Below, piece after piece: positions 1 to 12,317 of a stretch of DNA of 31,619 nucleotides. The first letter of the stretch is position 1; each line of letters starts with the position of its first letter. Where the stretch lies: contig NW_003150212.1 of NCBI RefSeq assembly GCF_000003605.2, forward strand, positions 1 to 31,619. Reading direction: 5' to 3'. The notes under the pieces are model-generated. The model worked only from the letters and a program-made list of their open reading frames with translations, was not told where the DNA came from and did no database searches. The DNA is from Saccoglossus kowalevskii (lineage: Eukaryota > Hemichordata > Enteropneusta > Harrimaniidae). The translations under genes and the position numbers were made by a program.

Positions 1-130
1 TCACCTAATTATGTACATATCTAATTTGAAAGATAAGTTAACGATATACACTTTACTACCTGGATATTGTCCAAATGGGTGAAGATATTCCAATAAACCA
101 TTACCTTATTATATGATCTCATCAGCCCCT
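1..130. repeat. Divergent first unit, probable left array edge
   Basis: This unit is 129-130 bp and among the most divergent. It lacks six bases of the CACATAACCC start (reading TCACCTAATT), has AAGTTAACG where other units read CTGTTAACG, and has an extra C in ACACTTTACT. It also carries GGATATT and GATATT. Private changes of this sort are typical of units at an array margin, where homogenisation by exchange is weakest. No flanking unique sequence is visible on this side, so the edge is inferred. Confidence 0.6.
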
Positions 131-1050
131 TTCATAACCCTAATTATGTACATATCTAATTTGAAACATCTGTTAACGATATACATTTACTACCTGGATA
201 TTGTCCAAATGGGTGAAGAGATTCCAATAAACCATTACCTTATTATATGATCTCATCAGCCCCTCACATATCTAATTTGAAAGATCTGTTAACGCTATAC
301 ATTTACTACCTGGTTATTGTCCAAATGGGTGAAGAGATTCCAATAAACCATTACCTTATCATATGATCTCATCAGACCCTCACATAGCCCTAGTTATGTA
401 CATATCTAATTTGAAAGATCTGTTAACGATATACATTTACTACCTGGTTATTGTCCAAATGGGTGAAGAGATTCCAATAAACCATCACCTTATTATATGA
501 TCTCATCAACCCCTTACATAACCCTAATTATGTACATATCTAATTTGAAAGATCTGTTAACGATATACATTTACTACCTGGTTATTGTCCAAATGGGTGA
601 AGAGATTCCAATAAACCATCACCTTATTATATGATCTCATCAGCCCCTGACATAACCCTAATTATGTACATATCTAATTTGAAGGATCTGTTAACGATAT
701 ACATTTACTACCTGGTTATTGTCCAAATGGGTGAAGAGGTTCCAATAAACCATTACCTTATTATATGATCTCATCAGCCCCTTACATAACCCTAATTATG
801 TACATATCTAATTTGAAAGATCTGTTAACGATATACATTTACTACCTAGTTATTGTCCAAATGGGTGAAGAGATTCCAATAAACCATTACCTTAATATAT
901 GATCTCACCAGCCCCTCACATAACCCTAATTATGTACATATCTAATTTGAAAGATCTGTTAACGATATACATTTACTACCTGGTTATTGTCCAAATGGGT
1001 GAAGAGATTCCAATAAACCATCACCTTATTATATGATCTCATCAGCCCCT
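131..1050. repeat. Ordinary satellite units with one short unit
   Basis: This stretch holds full-length units and a short unit at 265-380 of the GCTATAC subclass. Unit 131 begins TTCATAACCC. Unit 381 has AGCCCTAGTT, which breaks the telomere-like motif. A rare GATCTCACCAG variant at about 901 is shared with 19,561. Nothing but satellite is present. Confidence 0.9.
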
Positions 1051-1166
1051 CACATATCTAATTTGAAAGATCTGTTAACGATATACATTTACTACCTGGA
1101 TATTGTCCAAATGGGTGAAGAGATTCCAATAAACCATTACCTTATGATATGATCTCATCAGCCCCT
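1051..1166. repeat. Short (116-bp) unit, GATATAC subclass
   Basis: Representative of units lacking the 18 bases from unit positions 7-24 (junction CACATATCTAATTTG). The deletion lies between two ACATA direct repeats (positions 2-6 and 20-24). It removes most of the telomere-like motif and the TATGTACATA palindrome. Units of this subclass, with the common CGATATAC core, start at 1051, 2373, 4096, 4212, 4997, 5113, 17986 and 19711. Those at 4096 and 4212 have one extra T-to-A change at the junction. Confidence 0.9.
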
Positions 1167-2372
1167 TACATAACCCTAATTATGTACATATCTAATTTGA
1201 AACATCTGTTAACGATATACATTTACTACCAGGTTATTGTCCAAATGGGTGAAGAGATTCCAATAAACCATTACCTTATTATATGATCTCATCAGCCCCT
1301 CACATAACCCTAATTATGTACATACCTAATTTGAAAGATCTGTTAACGATATACATTTACTACCTGGTTATTGTCCAAATGGGTGAAGAGGTTCCAATAA
1401 ACCATTACCTTATTATATGATCTCATCAACCCCTCACATAACCCTAATTATGTACATATCTAATTTGAAAGATCTGTTAACGATATACATTTACTACCTG
1501 GTTATTGTCCAAATGGGTGAAGAGATTCCAATAAATCATTAACTTATTATATGATCTCATCAGCCCCCCACATAACCCTAATTATGTACATATCTAATTT
1601 GAAAGATCTGTTAACGATATACATTTACTACCTGGTTATTGTCCAAATGGGTGAAGAGATTCCAATAAACCATTATCTTATTATATGATCTCATCAGCAC
1701 TTCAAATAACCCTAATTATGTACATATCTAATTTGAAAGATCTGTTAACGATATACATTTACTACCTGGATATTGTCCAAATGGGTGAAGAGATTCCAAT
1801 AAACCATTACCTTATTATATGATCTCATCAGCCCCTTACATAACCCTAATTATGTACATATCTAATTTGAAACATCTGTTAACGATATACATTTACTACC
1901 TGGTTATTGTCCAAATGGGTGAAGAGATTCCAATAAACCATTACCTTATTATATGATCTCATCAGCCCCTTATATAACCCTAATTATGTACATATCTAAT
2001 TTGAAACATCTGTTAACGATATACATTTACTACCTGGTTATTGTGCAAATGGGTGAAGAGATTCCAATAAACCATTACCTTATTATATGATTTCATCAGC
2101 CCCTCACATGACCCTAATTATGTACATATCTAATTTGAAAGATCTGTTAACGATATACATTTACTACCTGGTTATTGTCCAAATAGGTGAAGAGATTCCA
2201 ATAAACCATTACCTTATTATATGATCCCATCAGCCCCTCACATAACCCTAGTTATGTACATATCTAATTTGAAAGATCTGTTAACGATATACATTTACTA
2301 CCTGGTTATTGTCCAAATGGGTGAAGAGATTCCAATAAACCATCACCTTATTATATGATCTCATCAGCCCCT
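1051..2372. repeat. Ten-unit higher-order repeat, copy 1 (1,322 bp)
   Basis: The block has one 116-bp unit and nine 134-bp units (9 x 134 + 116 = 1,322). The next short unit of the same type starts exactly 1,322 bp later at 2373. Order by diagnostic variants: short unit with TTATGATATG; GAAACATC unit; CATACC/GAGGTT/CAACCCC unit; AAATCATTAAC unit ending in six C; CATTATC unit; CAAATAACC/GGATATT unit; two GAAACATC units, the second with TTGTGCAA; CATGACC/AAATAGG unit; CCTAGTT/CATCACC unit. Shared order plus shared rare variants identifies it as a multi-unit repeat. Confidence 0.8.
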
Positions 2373-3426
2373 CACATATCTAATTTGAAAGATCTGTTAA
2401 CGATATACATTTACTACCTGGATATTGTCCAAATGGGTGAAGAGATTCCAATAAACCATTACCTTATGATATGATCTCATCAGCCCCTTACATAACCCTA
2501 ATTATGTACATATCTAATTTGAAACATCTGTTAACGATGTACATTTACTACCTGGTTATTGTCCAAATGGGTGAAGAGATTCCAATAAACCATTACCTTA
2601 TTATATGATCACATCAGCCCCTCACATAACCCTAATTATGTACATACCTAATTTGAAAGATCTGTTAACGATATACATTTACTACCTAGTTATTGTCCAA
2701 ATGGGTGAAGAGGTTCCAATAAACCATTACCTTATTATATGATCTCATCAACCCCTCACATAACCCTAATTATGTACATATCTAATTTGAAAGATCTGTT
2801 AACGATATACATTTACTACCTGGTTATTGTCCAAATGGGTGAAGAGATTCCAATAAATCATTACCTTATTATATGAACTCATCAGCCCCCCACATAACCC
2901 TAATTATGTACATATCTAATTTGAAAGATCTGTTAACGATATACATTTACTACCTGGTTATTGTCCAAATGGGTGAACAGATTCCAATAAACCATTACCT
3001 TATTATATGATCTCATCAGCCCCTTATATAACCCTAATTATGTACATATCTAATTTGAAAGATCTGTTAACGATATACATTTACTACCTGGTTATTGTCC
3101 AAATGGGTGAAGAGATTCCAATAAACCATTATCTTATTATATGATCTCATCAGCCCCTCAAATAACCCTAATTATGTACATATCTAATTTGAAAGATCTG
3201 TTAACGATATACATTTACTACCTGGATATTGTCCAAATGGGTGAAGAGGTTCCAATATACCATTATCTTATTATATGATCTCATCAGCCCCTTATATAAC
3301 CCTAATTATGTACATATCTAATTTGAAACATCTGTTAACGATATACATTTACTACCTGGTTATTGTGCAAATGGGTGAAGATATTCCAATAAACCATTAC
3401 CTTATTATATGATCTCATCAGCCCCT
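2373..3426. repeat. Ten-unit higher-order repeat, partial rearranged copy 2
   Basis: The first four units repeat those at 1051 in the same order (short TTATGATATG; GAAACATC; CATACC/GAGGTT/CAACCCC; AAATCATT ending in six C). One extra unit then appears at 2891. The CATTATC and CAAATAACC/GGATATT units follow, one GAAACATC unit is missing, and the TTGTGCAA unit is at 3293. The copy is thus a duplication later edited by gain and loss of whole units. Private changes include CGATGTAC at about 2536 and GAACAG at about 2976. Confidence 0.7.
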
Positions 3427-5630
3427 GACATAACCCTAATTATGTACATATCTAATTTGAAAGATCTGTTAACGATATACATTTACTACCTGGTTATTGT
3501 CCAAATGGGTGAAGAGATTCCAATAAACCATTACCTTATTATATGATCTCATCAGCTCCTTTCATACTCTAATTATGTACATATCTAATTTGAAAGATCT
3601 GTTAACGATATACATTTACTACCTGGTTATTGTCCAAATGGGTGAAGAGGTTCCAATAAACCATTACCTTATTATATGATCTCATCAACCCCTCACATAA
3701 CCCTAATTATGTACATATCTAATTTGAAAGATCTGTTAACGATATACATTTACTACCTGGTTATTGTCCAAATGGGTGAAGAGATTCCAATAAACCATTA
3801 CCATATTATATGATCTCATCAGCCCCTTACATAACCCTAATTATGTACATATCTAATTTGAAACATCTGTTAACGATATACATTTACTACCGGGTTATTG
3901 TCCAAATGGGTGAAGAGATTCCAATAAACCATTACGTTATTATATGATCTCATCAGCCCCTTATATAACCCTAATTATGTACATATATAATTTGAAACAT
4001 CTGTTAACGATATACATTTACTACCTTGATATTGTCCAAATGGGTGAAGATATTCCAATAAACCATTACCTTATTATATGATCTCATCAGCCCATCACAT
4101 AACTAATTTGAAAGATCTGTTAACGATATACATTTACTACCTGGTTATTGTCCAAATGGGTGAAGAGATTCCAATAAACCATTACCTTATTATATGATCT
4201 CATCAGCCCCTCACATAACTAGTTTGAAAGATCTGTTAACGATATACATTTACTACCCGGTTATTGTCCAAATGGGTGAAGAGGTTCCAATAAAACATTA
4301 CCTTATTATATGATCACATCAGCCCCTTAGATAACCCTAATTATGTACATATCTAATTTGAAAGATCTGTTAACGATATACATTTACTACCTGGTTATTG
4401 TCCAAATGGGTGAAGAGATTCCAATAAACCATTACCTTATTATATGATCTCATCAGCCCCTCACATAACCCTAATAATGTACATATCTAATTTGAAAGAT
4501 CTGTTAACGATATACATTTACTACCTGGTTATTGTCCAAATGTGTGAAGAGATTCCAATAAACCATTACCTTATTATATGATCTCATCAGCCCCTTATAT
4601 AACCCTAATTATGTACATATCTAATTTGAAAGATCTGTTAACGATATACATTTACTACCTGGTTATTGTCCAAATGGGTGAAGAGATTCCAATAAACCAT
4701 TACCTTATTATATGATCACATCAGCCCCTTACATAACCCTAATTATGTACATATCTAATTTGAAACATCTGTTAACGATATACATTTACTACCTGGTTAT
4801 TGTCCAAATAGGTGAAGAAGTTCCAATAAACCATTATCTTATTATATGATCTCATCAGCCCCTCACATAACCCTAATTATGTACATATCTAATGTTGAAA
4901 GATCTGTTAACGATATACATTTACTACCTGTTTATTGTCCAAATGGGTGAGAGATTCCAATAAACCATTACCTAATTATATGATCATATCCGCCCTCACA
5001 TATCTAATTTGAAAGATCTGTTAACGATATACATTTACTACCTGGTTATTGTCCAAATGGGTGAAGAGATTCCAATAAACCATCACCTTATTATATGATC
5101 TCATCAGCCCCTCACATATCTAATTTGAAAGATCTGTTAACGATATACATTTACTACCTGGTTATTGTTCAAATGGTTGAAGAGATTCCAATAAAACATT
5201 ACCTTATCATATGATCTCATCAGCCCCTCACTTAACCCTAATTATGTACATATCTAATTTGAAAGATCTGTTAATGATATACATTTACTACCTGGTTATT
5301 GTCCAAATGGGTGAAGAAGTTCCAACAAACCATTACCTTATTATATGATCTCATCAGCCCCTCACATAACCCTAATTATGTACATACCTAATTTGAAAGA
5401 TCTGTTAACAATATACATTTACTACCTGGTTATTGTCCAAATGGGTGAAGAGATTCCAATAAACCATCACCTTATTATATGATATCATCAGCCCCTTACA
5501 TAACCCTAATTATGTACATATCTAATTTGAAAGATCTGTTAACGATATACATTTACTACCTGGTTATTGTCCAAATGGGTGAAGAGGTTCCAATAAACCA
5601 TTACCTTATTATATGATCTCATCAACCCCT
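3427..5630. repeat. Satellite units with two pairs of tandem short units
   Basis: Short units occur as adjacent pairs at 4096 and 4212, then at 4997 and 5113, each pair 116 bp apart. The 4096 and 4212 units read CACATAACTAATTTG or CACATAACTAGTTTG, one substitution from the usual CACATATCTAATTTG, so the same 18-bp deletion explains them. Single-base indels occur at about 3563 (TTCATACTCTAATT), 4893 (AATGTTGAAAG), 4950 (GGTGAGAGATT) and 4985-4995. Nothing else is visible. Confidence 0.88.
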
Positions 5631-6433
5631 CACATAACCCTAATTATGTACATATCTAATTTGAAAGATCTGTTAACGATATACATTTACTACCTGGTTA
5701 TTGTCCAAATGGGTGAAATATTCTAATAAACCATTACCTTATTATATGATCTCATCAGCCCCTTACATAACCCTAATTATGTACATATCTAATTTGAAAG
5801 GTCTGTTAATGATATACATTTACTACCTGGTTATTGTCCAAATGGGTGAAGAAGTTCCAATAAACCATTACCTTATTATATGATCTCATCAGCCCCTCAC
5901 ATAACCCTAATTATGTACATACCTAATTTGAAAGATCTGTTAACGATATACATTTACTATCTGGTTATTGTCCAAATGGGTGAAGAGGTTCCAATAAACC
6001 ATTACCTTATTATATGATCTCATCAACCCCTCACATAACCCTAATTATGTACATATCTAATTTGAAAGATCTGTTAACGATATACATTTACTACCTGTTT
6101 ATTGTCCAAATGGGTGAAGAGATTCCAATAAACCATTACCTTATTATATGATATCATTAGCCCCCCACATAACCCTAATTATGTACATATCTAATTTGAA
6201 AGATCTGTTAACGATATACATTTACTACCTGGTTATTGTCCAAATAGGTGAAGAGATTCCAATAAACCATTATCTTATTATATGATCTCATCAGCCCCTC
6301 ACATAACCCTAATTATGAACATATCTAATTTGAAAGATCTGTTAACGATATACATTTACTACGTGGATATTGTCCAAATGGGTGAAGATATTCCAATAAA
6401 CCATTACCTTATTATATGATCTCATCAGCCCCT
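5631..6433. repeat. Six-unit block, copy at 5.6-6.4 kb
   Basis: The ordered types are: TATTCTAATAAACC unit (with a 1-bp deletion); AAGGTCTGTTAATG with GAAGAAGTT; CATACC with GAGGTT and CAACCCC; CTGTTTATTG with GATATCATTAG; AAATAGG with CATTATC; TTATGAACATATC with CTACGTGGATATT. Copies of this string lie at 8,827-9,496 (offset 3,063 bp = 22 x 134 + 116 - 1) and at 23,123-23,792. The 1-bp deletion at about 5716 opens a spurious 60-codon reading frame at 5701-5883; it is repeat DNA, not a gene. Confidence 0.8.
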
Positions 6434-6835
6434 TACATAACCCTAATTATGTACATATCTAATTTGAAAGATCTGTTAACGATATACATTTACTACCTGG
6501 TTATTGTGCAAATGGGTGAAGAGGTTCCAATAAACCATTACCTTATTATATGATCTCATCAGCCCCTTACATAACCCTAATTATGTACATATCTAATTTG
6601 AAAGATCTGTTAACGATATACATTTACTACCTGGATATTGTCCAAATGGGTGAAGAGATTCCAATAAACCATTACCTTATTATATGATCTCATCAACCCC
6701 TCACATAACCCTAATTATGTACATATCTAATTTGAAAGATCTGTTAACGATATACATTTACTACCTGGATATTGTCCAAATGGGTGAAGAGATTCCAATA
6801 AACCATTATCTTATTATATGATCTCATCAGCCCCT
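6434..6835. repeat. Three ordinary satellite units
   Basis: Full-length units with common variants only (TTGTGCAA and GAGGTT in the first; GGATATT in the second and third; CAACCCC ending the second). No short unit, indel or foreign sequence is seen. Confidence 0.85.
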
Positions 6836-7371
6836 CACATAACCCTAATTATGTACATATCTAATTTGAAAGATCTGTTAACGATATACATTTACTACCT
6901 GGTTATTGTCCAAATGGGTGAAGAGATTCCAAAAAACCATTACCTTATTATATGATCTCATCAGCCCCTTATATAACCCTAATTATGTACATATCTAATT
7001 TGAAAGATCTGTTAACGATATACATTTACTACCTGGTTATTATCCAAATGGGTGAAGAGATTCCAATAAACCATTATCTTATTATATGATCTCATCAACC
7101 CCTCACATAACCCTAGTTATGTACATATCTAATTTGAAAGATCTGTTAACGATATACATTTACTACCTGGTTATTATCCAAATGGGTGAAGAGATTCCAA
7201 TAAACCATTATCTTATTATATGATCTCATCAGCCCCTCACATAACCCTAATTATGTACATATCTAATTTGAAAGATCTGTTAACGATATACATTTACTAC
7301 CTGGTTATTGTCCAAATGGGTGAAGAGATTCCAAAAAACCATTACCTTATTATATGATCTCATCAGCCCCT
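6836..7371. repeat. Local duplication with 402-bp spacing
   Basis: Units at 6836 and 7238 share the rare CCAAAAAACC and a CCCCTTATATA end and lie exactly 402 bp (three units) apart. The two units between, 6970 and 7104, both carry TTATTATCCAAA and CATTATC and look like a single-unit tandem duplication. Confidence 0.7.
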
Positions 7372-7906
7372 TATATAACCCTAATTATGTACATATCTAA
7401 TTTGAAAGATCTGTTAATGATATACATTTACTACCTGGTTATGTCCAAATGGGTGAAGAAGTTCCAATAAACCATTACTTTATTATATGATCTCATCAGC
7501 CCCCCACATAACCCTAATTATGTACATATCTAATTTGAAAGATCTGTTAACGATATACATTTACTACCTGGTTATTGTCCAAATGGGTGAAGAGATTCCA
7601 ATAAACCATTATCTTATTATATGATCTCATCAGCCCCCCACATAACCCTAATTATGTACATATCTAATTTGAAAGATCTGTTAATGATATACATTTACTA
7701 CCTGGTTATTGTCCAAATGGGTGAAGAAGTTCCAATAAACCATTACCTTATTATATGATCTCATCAGCCCCCCACATAACCCTAATTATGTACATATCTA
7801 ATTTGAAAGATCTGTTAACGATATACATTTACTACCTGGTTATTGTCCAAATGGGTGAAGAGATTCCAATAAACCATTATCTTATTATATGATCTCATCA
7901 GCCCCT
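7372..7906. repeat. Dimeric repeat, two copies
   Basis: Two unit types alternate. Units at 7372 and 7639 carry TTAATG and GAAGAAGTT; units at 7505 and 7773 carry the TTAACG core, GAGATT and CATTATC. The period is 268 bp, reduced to 267 in the first copy by a 1-bp deletion (GGTTATGTCC at about 7438). A run of five or six C marks several unit junctions. Confidence 0.7.
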
Positions 7907-10900
7907 CACATAACCCTAATTATGTACATATCTAATTTGAAAGATCTGTTAACGATATACATTTACTACCTGGTTATTGTCCAAATGGGTGAAGAAATTC
8001 CAATAAACCATTACCTTATTATATGATCTCATCAGCCCCTTACATAACCCTAATTATGTACATATCTAATTTGAAAGATCTGTTAACGATATACATTTAC
8101 TACCTGGTTATTGTCCAAATGGGTGAAGAGATTCCAATAAACCATTTCCTTATCATATGATCTCATCAGCCCCTCACATAACCCTAGTTATGTACATATC
8201 TAATTTGAAAGATCTGTTAATGATATACATTTACTACCTGGTTATTGTCCAAATGGGTGAAGAGATTCCAATAAACCATTACCTTATTATATGATCTCAT
8301 CAGCCCCTCACATAACCCTAATTATGTACATATCTAATTTGAAAGATCTGTTAACGATATACATTTACTACCTGGATATTGTCCAAATGGGTGAAAATAT
8401 TCTAATAAACCATTACCTTATTATATGATCTCATCAGCCCCTTTCATATCCCTAATTATGTACATATCTAATTTGAAACATCTGTTAACGATATACATTT
8501 ACTACCTGGTTATTGTCCAAATGGGTGAAGAGATTCCAATAAACCATTACGTTATTATATGATCTCATCAGCCCCTTATATAACCCTAATTATGTACATA
8601 TCTAATTTGAAAGATCTGTTAACGATATACATTTACTACCTGGTTATTGTCCAAATGGGTGAAGAGATTCCAATAAACCATTACCTTATTATATGATCTC
8701 ATCAGCCCCTCACATATCTAATTTGAAAGATCTGTTAACAATATACATTTACTACCTGGTTATTGTCCAAATCGTTGAAGAGATTCCAATAAACCATTAC
8801 CTTATCATATGATCTCATCAGCCCCTCATATAACCCTAATTATGTACATATCTAATTTGAAAGGTCTGTTAATGATATACATTTACTACCTGGTTATTGT
8901 CCAAATGGGTGAAGAAGTTCCAATAAACCATTACCTTATTATATGATCTCATCAGCCCCTCACATAACCCTAATTATGTACATACCTAATTTGAAAGATC
9001 TGTTAACGATATACATTTACTACCTGGTTATTGTCCAAATGGGTGAAGAGGTTCCAATAAACCATTACCTTATTATATGATCTCATCAACCCCTCACATA
9101 ACCCTAATTATGTACATATCTAATTTGAAAGATCTGTTAACGATATACATTTACTACCTGTTTATTGTCCAAATGGGTGAAGAGATTCCAATAAACCATT
9201 ACCTTATTATATGATATCATTAGCCCCCCACATAACCCTAATTATGTACATATCTAATTTGAAAGATCTGTTAACGATATACATTTACTACCTGGTTATT
9301 GTCCAAATGGGTGAAGAGATTCCAATAAACCATTATCTTATTATATGATCTCATCAGCCCCTCACATAACCCTAATTATGAACATATCTAATTTGAAAGA
9401 TCTGTTAACGATATACATTTACTACCTGGATATTGTCCAAATGGGTGAAGATATTCCAATAAACCATTACCTTATTATATGATCTCATCAGCCCCTTACA
9501 TAACCCTAATTATGTACATATCTAATTTGAAAGATCTGTTAACGATATACATTTACTACCTGGTTATTGTCCAAATGGGTGAAGAGATTCCAATAAACCA
9601 TTACCTTATCATATGATCTCATCAGCCCCTCACATAACCCTAGTTATGTACATATCTAATTTGAAAGATCTGTTAATGATATACATTTACTACCTGGTTA
9701 TTGTCCAAATGGGGGACGAGGTTCCAATAAACCATTAACTTATTATATGATTTCATCAGCCCCTCACACGACCCTAATTATGTACATATCTAATTTGAAA
9801 GATCTGTTAACGATATACATTTACTACCTGGTTATTGTCCAAATGGGTGAAGAGGTTCCAAAAAACCATTACCTTATTATATGATCTCATCAACCCCTCA
9901 CATAACCCTAATTATGTACATATCTAATTTGAAAGATCTGTTAACGATATACATTTACTACCTGGTTATTGTCCAAATGGGTGAAGAGATTCCAATAAAC
10001 CATCACCTTATTATATGATCTCATCAGCCCCTTACATAACCCTAATTATGTACATATCTAATTTGAAAGATCTGTTAACGATATACATTTACTACCTGGT
10101 TATTGTCCAAATGGGTGAAGAGATTCCAATAAACCATTACCTTATTATATGATCTCATCAGCCCCTTACATAACCCTAATTATGTACATATCTAATTTGA
10201 AAGATCTGTTAACGATATACATTTACTACCTGGTTATTGTCCAAATGGGTGAAGAGATTCCAATAAACCATTACCTTATTATATGATCTCATCAGCCCCT
10301 CACATAACCCTAATTATGTACATATCTAATTTGAAAGATCTGTTAACGATATACATTTACTACCTGGTAATTGTCCAAATGGGTGAAGAGATTCCAATAA
10401 ACCATTACCTTATTATATGATCTCATCAGCCCCTCACATAACCCTAATTATGTACATATCTAATTTGAAAGATCTGTTAACGATATACATTTACTACCTG
10501 GTTATTATCCAAATGGGTGAAGAGATTCCAATAAACCATTACCTTATTATATGATCTCATCAGCCCCTCACATATCTAATTTGAAAGATCTGTTAACAAT
10601 ATACATTTACTACCTGTTTATTGTCGAAATGGTTGAAGAGATTCCAATAAACCATTACCTTATCATATGATCTCATCAGCCCCTCACATAACCCTAATTA
10701 TGTACATATCTAATTTGAAAGATGTGTTAATGATATACATTTACTACCTGGTTATTGTCCAAATGCTTGAAGAAGTTCCAATAAACCATTACCTTATTAT
10801 ATGATCTCATCAGCCCCTCACATAACCCTAATTATGTACATATCTAATTTGAAAGATGTGTTAATGATATACATTTACTACCTGGTTATTGTCCAAATGG

Positions 10901-10952
10901 GTGAAGAGATTCCAATAAACCATTACCTTATTATATGATCACATCAGCCCCT
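7907..10952. repeat. Long segmental duplication, copy A
   Basis: This segment aligns with 21,935-25,248. Shared rare markers in order: GAAGAAATTC (7991 / 22019), ACCATTTCCTTATC (8141 / 22169), GAAAATATTCTAAT (8393 / 22421), CTTTCATATCCC (8441 / 22603), AAATCGTTGAAG (8769 / 22931), AAGGTCTG (8861 / 23291), GATATCATTAG (9213 / 23509), TATGAACATATC (9378 / 23674), GGGGGACGAGG (9711 / 24007), GTTCCAAAAAA (9855 / 24151), CTGGTAATTG (10364 / 24392) and the short unit with TCGAAATGG (10569 / 24865). The offset moves 14,028, 14,162, 14,430, 14,296, 14,028, 14,296, always by 134 or 268 bp. Short units start at 8711 and 10569. Confidence 0.85.
10569..10684. repeat. Short (116-bp) unit, AACAATATAC subclass
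   Basis: Same 18-bp deletion, linked to the CpA form of the CpG (TTAACAATATAC) and usually to GTTGAAG for GGTGAAG and a CTTATCATATG end. Members start at 8711, 10569, 15322, 22873, 24865, 26188 and 28447. TCGAAATGG, a rare change, is shared by 10569, 24865 and 28447. The same CpA change appears rarely in full units (about 5408 and 15,751). Confidence 0.88.
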
Positions 10953-11354
10953 CACATAACCCTAATTATGTACATATCTAATTTGAAAGATGTGTTAATG
11001 ATATACATTTACTACCTGGTTATTGTCCAAATGGGTGAAGAGATTCCAATAAACCATTACCTTATTATATGATCACATCAGCCCCTCACATAACCCTAAT
11101 TATGTACATATCTAATTTGAAAGATGTGTTAATGATATACATTTACTACCTGGTTATTGTCCAAATGCTTGAAGAAGTTCCAATAATCCATTACCTTATT
11201 ATATGATCTCATCAGCCCCTCACATAACCCTAATTATGTACATATCTAATTTGAAAGATGTGTTAATGATATACATTTACTACCTGGTTATTGTCCAAAT
11301 GGGTGACGAGATTCCAATAAACCATTACCTTATTATATGATTTCATCAGCCCCT
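10685..11354. repeat. Five consecutive GATGTGTTAATG units
   Basis: Units at 10685, 10819, 10953, 11087 and 11221 all carry GATGTG for GATCTG plus the TpG form of the CpG. Units 10819 and 10953 also share GATCACATCAG. Units 10685 and 11087, 402 bp apart, share AAATGCTTGAAG. Only two such units occur in the related segment (24981 and 25115), so this run looks like a recent local expansion in copy A. Confidence 0.75.
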
Positions 11355-12297
11355 CACATGACCCTAATTATGTACATATCTAATTTGAAAGATCTGTTAA
11401 CGATATACATTTACTACCTGGTTATTGTCCAAATGGGTGAAGAGGTTCCAATAAACCATTACCTTATTATATGATCTCATCAAGCCCCTCACATAATCCT
11501 AATTATGTACATATCTAATTTGAAAGATCTGTTAACGATATACATTTACTACCTGGTTATTGTTCAAATGGGTGAAGAGATTCCAATAAACCATTACCTT
11601 ATTATATGATCTCATCAGCCCCTTACATAACCCTAATTATGTACATATCTAATTTGAAAGATCTGTTAACGATATACATTTACTACCCGGTTATTGTCCA
11701 AATGGGTGAAGAAGTTCCAATAAACCATTACCTTATTATATGATCTCATCAGCCCCTCACATAACCCTAATTATGTACATACCTAATTTGAAAGATCTGT
11801 TAACGATATACATTTACTACCTGGTTATTGTCCAAATGGGTGAAGAGATTCCAATAAACCATTACCTTATCATATGATCTCATCAGCCCCTCACATAACC
11901 CTAATTATGTACATATCTAATTTGAAAGATCTGTTAACGATATACATTTACTACCTAGTTATTGTCCAAATGGGTGAAGAGGTTCCAATAAACCATTATC
12001 TTATTATATGATCTCATCAACCCCTCACATAACCCTAATTATGTACATATCTAATTTGAAAGATCTGTTAACGATATACATTTACTACCTGGTTATTGTC
12101 CAAATGGGTGAAGAGATTCCAATAAACCATTACCTTATTATATGATCTCATCAGCCCCTTACATATCCCTAATTATGTACATATCTAATTTGAAAGATCT
12201 GTTAACGATATACATTTACTACCTGGTTATTGTCCAAATGGGTGAAGAGATTCCAATAAACCATTACCTTATTATATGATCTCATCAGCCCCTCACA

Positions 12298-12306
12298 TAA
12301 CCCTAA
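12298..12306 (-). other. Telomere-like motif TTAGGGTTA, one per full unit
   Basis: TAACCCTAA on the plus strand equals one and a half units of the TTAGGG-type telomere repeat. It occupies positions 5-13 of the reference unit and is present in most full-length units. TTAGGGTTA fits the published YTAGGGTTR binding half-site of vertebrate TRF1 and TRF2. It is lost in all 22 short units and in units with CCTAGTT, TAGCCC, CATGACC or TACATATCCC. Binding is not shown by the sequence; chance is possible because the unit itself has been amplified from one ancestor. Confidence 0.5.
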
Positions 12307-12307
12307 T

Positions 12308-12317
12308 TATGTACATA
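12308..12317. other. Perfect 10-bp palindrome TATGTACATA, one per full unit
   Basis: TATGTACATA reads the same on both strands and lies directly after the telomere-like motif. Flanking AATTA and TAATT add a looser inverted repeat of 5-bp arms around a 10-base loop. Short units lack it. The CATACC variant lies at or just beyond its right end and leaves most of it intact. Confidence 0.6.

Noticed and set aside
4096-4327. A second, independent short-unit deletion (CACATAACTAATTTG)
   Set aside because: The junction differs from the common one by a single T-to-A substitution and has the same length, so one deletion plus one substitution is simpler.
5701-5883. 60-codon open reading frame, TTG start
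   Set aside because: It lies entirely in satellite and exists because a 1-bp deletion near 5716 and local variants remove stops. The peptide is a translation of about 1.4 repeat units, the start is not ATG, and no homologous frame is kept in other units.
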